Positions 25,597 through 33,746 of a stretch of DNA of 64,000 nt are shown in pieces. Source of the DNA: CAWAYH01 sp963786195. GTDB taxonomy: Bacteria > Acidobacteriota > Vicinamibacteria > Vicinamibacterales > 2-12-FULL-66-21. The stretch's first letter is position 1, and every line of letters starts with the position of its first letter. The position numbers and the translations under genes are program-made. The stretch spans positions 434,001 through 498,000 of the forward strand of contig CAWAYH010000006.1 of assembly GCA_963786195.1 (NCBI GenBank). The letters are read 5' to 3'. A model generated the notes under the pieces. The model was not told the origin of the DNA and did no database searches. It saw only the letters and a list, made by a program, of their open reading frames with translations.

Positions 25597-28500
25597 GTGA
25601 AACGTCCGGCATTCTGGATCCTGCTCGCGGTCGTCTCGATCGCCGCAACCGCCATCGCGGTGCGCTTGTTCCCGCAAGCGTTTTCCATCGTCGCACTGGA
25701 TATCACGATGGATCGCGACCGTGCGCTGTCCGAAGCGCGCACGATCATGGCGCGGGACGGGTTCGGGCCCCCGGGCTTTCGACAGGCGGCCTCTTTCACG
25801 CTCGATGACGAGACCCAGACGTTCGTCGAGCTCGAAGGCGGCGGAAAGGAAGCGTTCACCCGGCTCCTCCGAGACGGGCTGTACTCCGCCTACACGTGGC
25901 GCGTCCGCCAGTTCCGCGAGGGTGAAACGAACGAGACCCTCATCCAGTTCACACCCGACGGTCAGCCGTACGGCTTTGTCGAACATCTGAAGGAGGATGC
26001 GCCGGGCGCCGCACTGGAGCCCGCCGATGCCCGTTCGCGCGCGGAAGCGAGCAGCCACCGCGCGATGGCGCATCAACCTCGGTGACTTCGCTCTGATCGA
26101 ACAGGGCCAGGAGCGCCGCCCGGGAGGACGAGTCGATCACACGTTCACCTACGAACGGCCGACGCCCACGTTGAACGAGGGCCGCTTTCGGCTGCGCCTC
26201 GTCCTGTCCGGCGATCGCCTGACCGCGGTCACGCATTTCGTGCGGATCCCGGAGGCCTTCACGCGGCGCTACCAGAACATGCGATCGGCCAACGACGCGA
26301 TCGGCATCGGCTCGGTCGTCGGGATGGCGCTGCTTTACGTCGTCGGCGGCATCGGCATCGGCCTGTTCTACATGCTTCGCCGACGCTATGTGCTTTGGCG
26401 CCAGGCCATGGCGTGGGGCGCTGCGGTCGGCTTGCTCCAGGCGCTCGCGACCATGAACGCGTGGCCGCTCGCGTGGATGACGTACGACACGGCGCTGTCG
26501 CGATCGACGTTCATCGCGCAGCAGCTGGCGACGATCGTCGCCACGCTGCTGGGCTTCTCCGCGTTCTTCGGACTGTCCTTCATGGCCGCCGAAACGCTCA
26601 CGCGTCGGGCGTTCGGGTCGCATCCGCAGTTCTGGCGCGTGTGGAGCAAGGAGCCCGGCAGCTCGACTGCGATCCTCGGGAGGACGGTCGGCGGATACCT
26701 CCTCGTCGGCATCTTCTTCGCGTACGATGTCCTGCTGTATCTGATCGCCACGCGGATGTTCGGTTGGTGGTCGCCGGCGGAAGCCCTGCTCCACCCCGAC
26801 GTCCTCGCCACGTACGTTCCCTGGCTGTCGGCGATCGCAAACTCGTTTCAGGCCGGCTTCTGGGAAGAATGTCTGTTCCGCGCCGTGCCGATTGCCGGAG
26901 CCGCGCTCATCGGCGACCGTTTCGGTCAGCGGCGGCTCTTTCTGGTGCTCGGTTTCATCGTCCAGGCGATCATCTTCGGCGCCGGCCACGCGCCGTACCC
27001 GACGCTGCCCTCCTACGCGCGACCGGTCGAGCTGATCCTGCCATCCATCGGCTTCGGCCTTCTGTACGTGTACTTCGGTCTGGTGCCCGGCATCGTGCTG
27101 CACTTCGCCTTCGATGTCGTCTGGTTCGCCCTGCCGATCTTCCTGGCGGAAGCCCCCGGTATCTGGTTCCAGCAGTTCATGGTCGTGGCGATCACGCTCG
27201 TGCCGCTCTGGGTCGTGTTGTGGCGCAGGATGCAGGTCGGGCACTGGAGGACCTTGTCCCCCACGGAACGCAACGCGGCCTGGACGCCGCCACCGGCGCC
27301 CGAAGCCGAGCCGGAGATGCCAGCCACGGCTCGCTACGAGATCAGCGGACGGGTTGTGACGGCCTGGCTCGCGCTCGGTGTGCTGAGCGCGCTGATCTGC
27401 GGATGGGCGCTCTTCACGCGCCCACAAACCGGCGTCATGCCAGTGAGCCGGCAACAGGCGGCCGACGCCGCCCGGCGCGCGGTGGAGGCACGCGGGGCGA
27501 AGCTGGGGCCGGCGTGGCGCCTGATGGCGTTTCCCGACGATGGGAGCGGTGGGCCGCACGAATTCGTCCACGACACGGCAGGAGAAGATCGTCGGCGATC
27601 GCTGCTTGGAACGTACTTGCCGAAACCACGGTGGCGCGTTCGGATGGCCACGTTCGAGGGTGACGTGGCGGAACGAGCCGAGGAGTGGCTCGTTGTCGTC
27701 AGGGACACGGGTGAGGTCGGAGGCATCCGGCACACGCTTCCGGAAGATCGCCCGGGCGCCTCGCTCGACGAGTCCGCGGCGCGCAGCCTTGCGCACGGCG
27801 CTCTCGCACGCGCATTGCAGCCTGGACGCAGCCCGGGGCGACACCCGCGAGGTGTCCGCACGCCCGACGAAACAGAAGGCGCGAACGGACTGGACGTTCA
27901 CCTTCGTCGACACCACGGTCCCGGCGCTTCCGCAGGGCGAGCCGCGCGTCGACGTGGTCATTGCGGGCGATGAGGTGACGGCGACGCCCCGATACGTCTT
28001 CGTTCCGGAAGAGTGGGAGCGCAAGAGCCGCTCGGCCGAGATCCGCAACCTCGTGCTGCAGATTCTCAGCAGCGTCGTCTTCGGCGGACTGCTGGTCGCG
28101 ACCGCGGTCACCGGGGTCATGGCGTGGAGCCGAAGACGCTACGCTCCAGGGCTGTTCTTCGCCGCAGCCGCAACCATGCTCCTGGTCTCCTTCGCCAAGG
28201 CCGCCAACCTGTGGCCGACGACGGAGGCCAACCTTCAGACCGCACTGCCCTTGCCGATACAGATTGGCGGCGTGATCGGCATCGGTCTCGTCGGACTGAC
28301 GATCATCTCGTCGCTGATCGGCCTCGCGCTGGGTGGCGTGCCGCATCGGCTCCGGGGTGAGGGCAACCTGTCGGATAAGACAGCGCTCATGCTGGGCATC
28401 GCCGTCGGTCTCTTCGGCGCGGCGCTCGCCGCCATTGCGGCGCTGCTCCGGACGCCGGCGTGGGCGCACGCGCCCGAACTCGAGCCGATCGGCAGCTTCG

Positions 28501-28946
28501 TGCCGTTCGTCGCCGTCGTCCTCGATTCGGTGCCCGGGCTCATGACGCGCATGGCCGTCGTGCTCAGTGTGCTGCTGACAATCGACCAGCTGACGCTGGG
28601 GTGGACGCGCCGCCGACCCCTCGGCCTCGTGGCGTTGCTGGCGGTCGGCTTCCTCGCGGCGGGAGCGCCCATCGGAGCGCACCTCTCCGGCTGGCTGGCG
28701 GCGGGCCTCATCATGAGCGTCGGGCTGGCCGGGGCCTATGTGATGGTGGTCCGCGCGGATTTGACGATGGTACCGATCAGCCTTGGCACGATGGTCGTGG
28801 TTGGAGCACTCGCGCTGGGCTTACAGCCTCCGTTCCCGGGGGCGCTGCCGGCGTCGGTCATCGCAGCGCTCGTCGTGGCCGTTGTCGCGTGGTGGTGGTT
28901 CGGCGCCCTGCGACGCCGGCGGGCGCGCACCATGCGCGGCGACTGA
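25597..28946 (+). CDS. Large CPBP-family intramembrane protease with two exported flanking domains (two frameshifts)
   Basis: About 1,115 codons from GTG 25597 (GGAGG about 8 nt upstream). Order: membrane helix, a PepSY-like extracytoplasmic domain (to about residue 230), several helices, the CPBP (CAAX protease/bacteriocin-processing) core with EECLFR near 422-427, FGAGHAPYP near 461-469 and HFAFDVVW near 501-508, a further helix (about 585-605), a second PepSY-like region (SRQQAADAARRAVEARGA) and about nine C-terminal helices. One-base indels near 26045 and 27830 change the frame; conserved-looking sequence continues across both. The catalytic Glu-Glu, His and His/Asp residues are present, so the protease is likely active if the gene is intact. 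Confidence 0.82.
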
Positions 28947-28955
28947 CCGTCCGTC

Positions 28956-29060
28956 AGTCTTGAGGGGCTTCGCCCCTCGGACTCCCCTACACGCGCTCTC
29001 GCGCGCCGCTTCGCGGCGCGCTCCGATCGCGTGGCTCGCTCACGCTGTTCGCTCGCGCCT
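28956..29060 (-). repeat. REP-like intergenic element, copy 2 (inverted)
   Basis: The palindrome GAGGGGC-TTC-GCCCCTC at 28962-28978 is followed by GGACTCCCCTACACGCGCTC, the reverse complement of the right segment of copies 1 and 3. A second palindrome, GCGCGCCGC-TTC-GCGGCGCGC, lies near 29000-29020. It fills the gap after the CPBP protease gene. The outer edge lacks the CTCATAAAC segment of the other copies. Confidence 0.85.
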
Positions 29061-29088
29061 TACAACGGGCGTCAGGTCTATGAGCAGC

Positions 29089-29454
29089 TCAGTGCGCCGC
29101 CTGTCGCTCCTTCGGATCGATCGTCATCAGATCGGCGTGCGCTTCGATGTGGGCCTTCACGATCTCTTCGGCCTTGGCCATCGTCTCGGCGTCGCCGTTA
29201 CGGTAGATGTCGTTGGCAGGAATCAGGTCCTTCTGGCTTGCGGGCGTCGCGTCGTGGCTGTCGTAGATCGCCACCACCGGGCACGCTGGCACGCACGCCC
29301 CGCAGTCGATGCACTCCTCCGGGTGGATATAGAGCATCGTCATCGCCTCGAACTCGGGCTCGTCTTTTCTCGGATGTATGCAATCCACCGGGCAGACATC
29401 GACGCAGGCGGTGTCTTTCGTCCCGATGCACGGGTCCGTAATCACGAACGGCAT
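29089..29454 (-). CDS. fdxA: Seven-iron-type ferredoxin (3Fe-4S/4Fe-4S)
   Basis: 121 residues, start MPFVITDPCIGTKDTACVDVCPVDCIHP. Cys at 9, 17, 21 and 25 and the second set in CIDCGACVPACP (about 48-59) give the two-cluster pattern of FdxA-type ferredoxins, in which one site holds 3Fe-4S and the other 4Fe-4S. The C-terminal extension (to residue 121) is longer than in minimal clostridial ferredoxins and usual for this type. Cytosolic electron carrier. It is monocistronic, flanked by REP-like elements on both sides. The symbol is by family resemblance. Confidence 0.88.
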   Translation of the reverse strand: MPFVITDPCIGTKDTACVDVCPVDCIHPRKDEPEFEAMTMLYIHPEECIDCGACVPACPVVAIYDSHDATPASQKDLIPANDIYRNGDAETMAKAEEIVKAHIEAHADLMTIDPKERQAAH

Positions 29455-29636
29455 GAGCGCGTCCTCCGTGGGGCCGCCCCCAGGGCCGCCCCGTCAAACG
29501 ATGATCCTATATTGAGATCGGCCCAATAGACCAGAACCCATGGCATAAATGGGTCAGGGTTCACGCCCGATGGCCCCGCGCGTGACGAGGGACGACCCGG
29601 CGCGCCGCATCACCCGAGTCGCCCTTTCTCGGCTAG

Positions 29637-29905
29637 TCTCATAAACTTGCCGCTCGTTCCACGGTGCGAGCGACCGGCCCGCCTTCGCGCCGGAGGCGCT
29701 CCGGCGCGGTCTCGCCGGAGCTTGAGCGTAGGCGGAAGCGCGCCGGCGCCCTTCGACTTCGCTCAGGGCGTGATGAGCCTAGTCGAACCGCGAAGCGGCA
29801 CGCGAGAGCCCGCCTCCGCTCTTCGAGCTTCGGCGAGGTCTCGCCGTAGCGCTTTGCGCGAAGGCGGAAGCGTGTGGGGGAGTCCGAGGGGCAAAGCCCC
29901 TCGGA
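29637..29905 (+). repeat. REP-like intergenic element, copy 3, with a second inserted repeat
   Basis: Begins with the same left segment as copy 1 (CTCATAAACTTGCCGCTCG) and ends with the same right segment and palindrome (TCCGAGGGGC, loop AAA, GCCCCTCGGA). Where copy 1 has about 14 bp between the two, this copy has about 190 bp of GC-rich sequence with its own inverted repeats, including CTTCGACTTCGCTCAGGG matched later by CTAGTCGAACCGCG. It looks like one mobile repeat nested in another. Confidence 0.8.
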
Positions 29906-29911
29906 TGAGAC

Positions 29912-29917
29912 TAGAAT
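29912..29917 (+). promoter_or_regulatory. Candidate -10 box, leaderless start of the serine hydrolase
   Basis: TAGAAT, 7 bp before ATG 29925, with no Shine-Dalgarno sequence and no -35 match at the normal distance; the upstream DNA is the REP-like palindrome. Confidence 0.4.
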
Positions 29918-29924
29918 GTGCGCC

Positions 29925-31328
29925 ATGCGACTGAGACTCGACACGTTCCGGGTGGCGATCGGCTTCATCGGTTTGACGGTTGCGTGCGCCGCCGCCGCCG
30001 GGGCACAAGTTGCCACGCCGCCGGCGACGCCCCCTGACGCGACCATCGTCACGCGCGTGGAGGAATACATGCAGGCGCAGGCCCGTGTGAATCGCTTCAG
30101 CGGGTCCGTCCTGCTCGCGCGCCAGGGCACGCCCATCGTCGCGAAGGGCTACGGATGGGCGAATGCCGAGTGGGAGATCGCCAACACGCCGCAGACGAAG
30201 TTCCGGATCGGCTCGGTCACGAAACAGTTCACGTCGATGGCCGTCATGCAGCTGCAGGAGCGCGGCCGCCTCAAGGTGCAGGATCCGATCTGCAACTACG
30301 TCACGCCCTGTCCCGACGCCTGGAAGCCCGTGACGATTCACCATCTGCTGACGCATACCTCCGGCATTCCGAGTTACACGGACTCGCCGAATTACGTAAA
30401 GACGATGATGGTGCCGAAGACGGTCGACGAGATGGTCGCGGGGTTTCGGGATCTGCCGCTCGAGTTCGAGCCGGGCTCGCAGTTCAAGTACGACAACTCG
30501 GGCTATTTCCTGCTCGGCGTGCTCCTCGAAAAAGTGACCGGCAAGAAATATGAAGACGTCCTGCGCGAGCAGATCTTTGCGCCTTTGGGCATGAAGGACA
30601 CAGGCTACGACCGTTCCGACGTCATCCTGTCGCGTCGCGCGACGGGGTACGCGCGGCGAGGGTCGGAGATCGTCAACGCGCCGTACCTCGACATGGTGCA
30701 GCCGTTCGCCGCCGGCGCGCTGTATTCGACCGTCGAGGATCTCCTGAAATGGGATCAGGCGCTGTACACGGATACGCTGCTGCCGGCGGCCGCGCGGACC
30801 GCGCTGTTCACGCCGTTCAAGAGCGACTACGCATATGGCTGGACGGTACGCGCGCCGTCTCCGCAGAACTTCGAGCACCGGCAGATCATGCACGGCGGCG
30901 GCATCAATGGGTTCTCATCGATGATCATCCGGCTTCCCGACGACCGGGTGACGGCCATCGTCCTGGCGAACAACCAGCAATCGCCGACCGGGCGGATCGC
31001 GGCCGACATGCTCGCGATCTCCTTCGGGCGGCCTTACCAGGCGCCGGTCGAGCGGACGGTGGCCAGGGTGGACCCGAAGCTGTACGACGCGTACGTCGGA
31101 CAGTACCAGCTCGCCCCGACCTTCGTCATCACCGTCACGCGGGAGGGGGATCAGCTGTTCGCGCAACCGACCGGTCAGCCGAAGAACGAACTCTTCCCCG
31201 AATCGGACACGAAGTTCTTCCTGAAGGCGGTCGACGCGCAGCTTACTTTCGTGAAGGACGCGAGCGGGACCGTGACCCACGCGATCCTGCATCAGAACGG
31301 CCGCGATCAGACGGCGCAGCGGAAGTAG
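29925..31328 (+). CDS. Exported beta-lactamase-family serine hydrolase
   Basis: 467 residues from ATG 29925, giving the signal MRLRLDTFRVAIGFIGLTVACAAAAGA; the in-frame ATG at 29916 is an alternative. Class C/penicillin-binding-protein fold: SxxK is SVTK (about 88-91), YxN is YDN (about 185-187) and the third motif is HGGG (about 323-326). A C-terminal beta-rich domain (YDAYVGQYQLAPTFVITVTREGDQLF) matches the DUF3471 type often fused to these enzymes. Known relatives are D-aminopeptidases, esterases and carboxypeptidases rather than true beta-lactamases; the substrate here is unknown. The last 86 bp overlap the convergent exonuclease gene. Confidence 0.9.
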   Translation: MRLRLDTFRVAIGFIGLTVACAAAAGAQVATPPATPPDATIVTRVEEYMQAQARVNRFSGSVLLARQGTPIVAKGYGWANAEWEIANTPQTKFRIGSVTKQFTSMAVMQLQERGRLKVQDPICNYVTPCPDAWKPVTIHHLLTHTSGIPSYTDSPNYVKTMMVPKTVDEMVAGFRDLPLEFEPGSQFKYDNSGYFLLGVLLEKVTGKKYEDVLREQIFAPLGMKDTGYDRSDVILSRRATGYARRGSEIVNAPYLDMVQPFAAGALYSTVEDLLKWDQALYTDTLLPAAARTALFTPFKSDYAYGWTVRAPSPQNFEHRQIMHGGGINGFSSMIIRLPDDRVTAIVLANNQQSPTGRIAADMLAISFGRPYQAPVERTVARVDPKLYDAYVGQYQLAPTFVITVTREGDQLFAQPTGQPKNELFPESDTKFFLKAVDAQLTFVKDASGTVTHAILHQNGRDQTAQRK

Positions 31329-32187
31329 CGTCGGCAGATCGGGCCCGTTCGACGGCATCGTCGAACAGGGCCGCGATTGCGGCAAACGCCGGCATCGGCC
31401 CGCTCCATTTCAGCTCGTCCACCGATTCGAACAGCGGGATGTCGGTGCGCAGCGTCGCAAGGTCGCGAAACAGATACGCGCGTTCGCGCTCGCGCGCCAG
31501 CGTCCCGGCCAGCGTGGCCGCGTTCGCGGCGTTGACGTGCCAGTCGCGTGCGTCCTCGGGAATCGATTCGAGGTGGCCGAATCGGGAGAGGACGGCAGCC
31601 GACGACTTCGGTCCCCATCCTGGCAGGCCGGGATAGCCGTCGGAGGAGTCTCCCACCAGCGCCAGATAGTCCGGAATCGAGGCGGGGCCCACGCCGAATT
31701 TCGCGACTACGCCCGCTTCATCGCGGAACTCGTTCCGCCGTCGATCGAGCTGCACCACGCGCGTGCCTTCCACCGACTGACCTAGATCTTTGTCCGGGGT
31801 GCAGATGACGACGCGGTCGACACGCGGGTCGCGCGCCGCCAGTTTTGCGCCCGCCGCCAGCGCATCGTCGGCCTCGAACTCGACCATCGGCCAGACCGTG
31901 ACGCCGAGGGTCTTCAGCGTTTCTTCGAGCGCGATGAATTGTTCGAGCAGATCGGCAGGCACGCCCGCGCTCGTCTTGTAGCCTGGCCAGAGTCCGTTGC
32001 GGAACGACTCGATCACGTGGTCAGTCGCGACCGCCAGGTGCGTCACGCCGCCGTTGATCATCCCGAGGATCGATCCGGTGACGGCGCGGGTTGCGCCGAT
32101 CTCGCGTCCGTGGCTGTCGTGAACTGACGGCACGGCGTAGTAGTGCCTGAACAGTTCGTAGGTGCCGTCGATCAGGTAAACATCCAA
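31243..32187 (-). CDS. Stand-alone 5'-3' exonuclease (FEN/PIN-like)
   Basis: 314 residues. Matches the 5'-nuclease domain of DNA polymerase I: YLIDGTYELFRHYY at the start, VEFEADDALAAGAK (metal-binding acids) near 103-116, VVICTPDKDLGQSV near 127-140, and the helix-3-turn-helix GLPGWGPKSSAAVLSRFG near 190-207. No polymerase domain follows, so it is the free form used in primer removal or repair. The last about 28 codons (SADATSAAPSDRGRSDAG) lie antisense to the end of the serine hydrolase gene and look like a low-complexity tail read from that overlap. The upstream gap is the CGGTTNN array. Confidence 0.9.
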   Translation of the reverse strand: MDVYLIDGTYELFRHYYAVPSVHDSHGREIGATRAVTGSILGMINGGVTHLAVATDHVIESFRNGLWPGYKTSAGVPADLLEQFIALEETLKTLGVTVWPMVEFEADDALAAGAKLAARDPRVDRVVICTPDKDLGQSVEGTRVVQLDRRRNEFRDEAGVVAKFGVGPASIPDYLALVGDSSDGYPGLPGWGPKSSAAVLSRFGHLESIPEDARDWHVNAANAATLAGTLARERERAYLFRDLATLRTDIPLFESVDELKWSGPMPAFAAIAALFDDAVERARSADATSAAPSDRGRSDAGSRGSRSRSRPSRK

Positions 32188-32195
32188 AGGGTGCC

Positions 32196-32258
32196 CGGTT
32201 ATCGGTTATCGGTTGTCGGTTGTTCGGTTTTCGGTTTCGGTTGTTGGTTATCGGTTGG
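32196..32258. repeat. CGGTTNN heptamer array, single arm
   Basis: Nine units (CGGTTAT x2, CGGTTGT x3 including one with an extra T, CGGTTTT, one 6-bp CGGTTT, TGGTTAT, CGGTTGG) filling the gap between the exonuclease start (32187) and the STAS gene stop (32263). Same family and strand sense as the left arms at 7.4 and 21.8 kb but without an opposing arm. Confidence 0.92.
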
Positions 32259-32262
32259 GTCG

Positions 32263-32601
32263 TCAGGCGAAGCTTGCGATCGCGTCGGATTCGGATTCGA
32301 AGAACTCGAATACGGCCAGCAGGCCGGCGGTGTGCATGACGCGGTGGCTGCGCTCTGACATGTGCAGGAACTTCATGTCGCCGCCCTTGCGCCGAACGCT
32401 CAGGTACTTTGCGACGATGACGCCGACGCCGGCGCTGTCGATGTACCTGGCATCCTCGAGATCGACGAGGATCTTCGTGCGGTCCTCCGCGACGAGCTGG
32501 TCGACTTTCTTCCGGAACAGATCGTCGCCGTCCGACAGGACGAGCCGACCTCGTAGCACCAGGACGGTCACGTCGCCGACGCGTCGTTCGTCGATGGTCA
32601 T
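32263..32601 (-). CDS. STAS-domain anti-anti-sigma factor
   Basis: 112 residues, a single SpoIIAA/RsbV-type STAS domain. The start MTIDERRVGDVTVLVLRGRLV is the usual first strand pair, and DARYIDSAGVGVIVAKYLSVRRKGG carries the conserved phospho-acceptor Ser in DSAGVG (about 55-60). In partner switching the unphosphorylated form binds an HATPase anti-sigma kinase; the kinase-like ATPase gene at 32710 is divergent and adjacent, which makes the two likely partners. A TATAAT at 32631-32636 lies 29 bp upstream. Confidence 0.92.
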   Translation of the reverse strand: MTIDERRVGDVTVLVLRGRLVLSDGDDLFRKKVDQLVAEDRTKILVDLEDARYIDSAGVGVIVAKYLSVRRKGGDMKFLHMSERSHRVMHTAGLLAVFEFFESESDAIASFA

Positions 32602-32630
32602 AGTGTGCAGGTGTGCGCGGGTGTGCGCCG

Positions 32631-32636
32631 ATTATA
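32631..32636 (-). promoter_or_regulatory. Candidate -10 box of the STAS gene
   Basis: TATAAT on the minus strand, 29 bp before ATG 32601, in the 108-bp divergent control region shared with the GAF-HATPase gene. No clear -35 match. The remaining part of this region (32640-32700) is pyrimidine-rich with CCCTT motifs that resemble a decayed heptamer array. Confidence 0.4.
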
Positions 32637-32709
32637 GCCCCTTCCTGCCCTTGTCCTGGTCCCTTTATCTCTTCTCCCCTGAGCCTTTTCCCTTTAACAT
32701 GTTGCGGCG

Positions 32710-33711
32710 ATGGACGAACCGTCCCGCCTTGCCGCGCTGCAGCGCTATCGCATCCTGGACACCGAGCCGGAGCAGGTGTTCGACGACCTGACGATGCTCG
32801 CGTCGCAGATCTGCGGGACGCCGATCGCGCTCATCAGCCTGATCGACGCGGACCGCCAATGGTTCAAATCGCGCGTCGGGGTGACGGAGACGGAGACCTC
32901 CCGGAGCCTCGCCTTCTGCTCGCACGCCATCAAGCAGCGGGATCTGTTCATCGTCCCCGATGCGTCACGGGACCCAACCTTCCGCAACCACCCGCTCGTC
33001 GTCGGCGAGCCGAACATCAGATTCTATGCGGGCGCCCCGCTCGTCACGCCGGATGGACACGCCCTCGGCACGCTCTGTGTGGTCGACCTGGTTCCTCGAA
33101 CGATGACGCCCGGGCAGATCGAGGCGCTCGAAGCGCTCAGACGACAGGCCCAGGCGCAGCTCGAACTGCGCGCCAACCTCCTCGATCTCGCGCAGGCGCT
33201 TGCCGGGCGCGACCGCGCGGAGGCCGAGCAGGCACGTCTGCTCAGCGAGCTGCGGGGAGCGCTCGACAACGTGACGACGCTCAGCGCGCTGGTGCCCTTC
33301 TGCTCGACCTGCCAGTTCAACATGGTGATCCCGGCCGACCCGCGTGCGATTCCGCCGCTGACCGACGGCGTCTGCGAGATGCTGCGAAAACAGCGATGGA
33401 GCGACACCAAGATCATGGAGGTCGAGCTGGCGCTCCAGGAAGCGCTGGCCAACGCGATTCGGCACGGCTGCGACAACGATCCGACCCGCAGCCTGCAGTG
33501 CTGCGTGGCGGTGGACGACGAGGGAGAGATGATGATTGTCGTCCGCGACCCGGGGGCCGGATTCGACACGTCGACGGTCGCCAACCCGCTCGACCCGGCG
33601 AACGTGCTGAAGCCGAGCGGCCGCGGCGTGTTTCTGATCAACCAGCTGATGGACGAAGTGAAGTTCGGCGATGGCGGCCGCGAAGTGTTGATGCGGAAGC
33701 GCCGCGCCTGA
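32710..33711 (+). CDS. GAF domain protein with anti-sigma-type HATPase
   Basis: 333 residues. An N-terminal GAF domain (about 5-160) begins MDEPSRLAALQRYRILDTEPEQVFDDL and contains FCSHAIKQRDLFIVPDASRDPTF and FYAGAPLVTPDGHALGTLCVVD, the form seen in many soil-bacterial sensors. A short helical linker leads to an RsbW-like ATPase with N-box ELALQEALANAIRHG, G1 box RDPGAGFDTS and G2 box GRGVFLINQLMDEV. A Cys pair (FCSTCQF) sits in the linker, possibly redox or metal sensing (inference). Divergent from the STAS gene, its probable substrate. Confidence 0.9.
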   Translation: MDEPSRLAALQRYRILDTEPEQVFDDLTMLASQICGTPIALISLIDADRQWFKSRVGVTETETSRSLAFCSHAIKQRDLFIVPDASRDPTFRNHPLVVGEPNIRFYAGAPLVTPDGHALGTLCVVDLVPRTMTPGQIEALEALRRQAQAQLELRANLLDLAQALAGRDRAEAEQARLLSELRGALDNVTTLSALVPFCSTCQFNMVIPADPRAIPPLTDGVCEMLRKQRWSDTKIMEVELALQEALANAIRHGCDNDPTRSLQCCVAVDDEGEMMIVVRDPGAGFDTSTVANPLDPANVLKPSGRGVFLINQLMDEVKFGDGGREVLMRKRRA

Positions 33712-33746
33712 ATCGTCCCGACGTCACCCCAGACGGCAGGTTCAAG

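Larger units (their letters stand above)
29455..29924. other. Intergenic region, 470 bp: short inverted repeat and REP-like copy 3
   Basis: No credible gene. Near 29538-29556 a short inverted repeat, ACCCAT-GGCATA-ATGGGT with one unpaired base, sits upstream of the ferredoxin gene. From 29637 to 29905 lies REP-like copy 3. A -10-like TAGAAT follows at 29912. The stretch 29557-29636 shows nothing I can assign. Confidence 0.6.

Noticed and set aside
25949..28120. Long minus-strand open frame of 723 codons
   Set aside because: Antisense to the CPBP protease, whose motifs and membrane helices are clear; the translation is charged low-complexity sequence.
29538..29556. Riboswitch or attenuator upstream of the ferredoxin gene
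   Set aside because: Only a 6-bp stem is visible, with no conserved aptamer features that I recognise.
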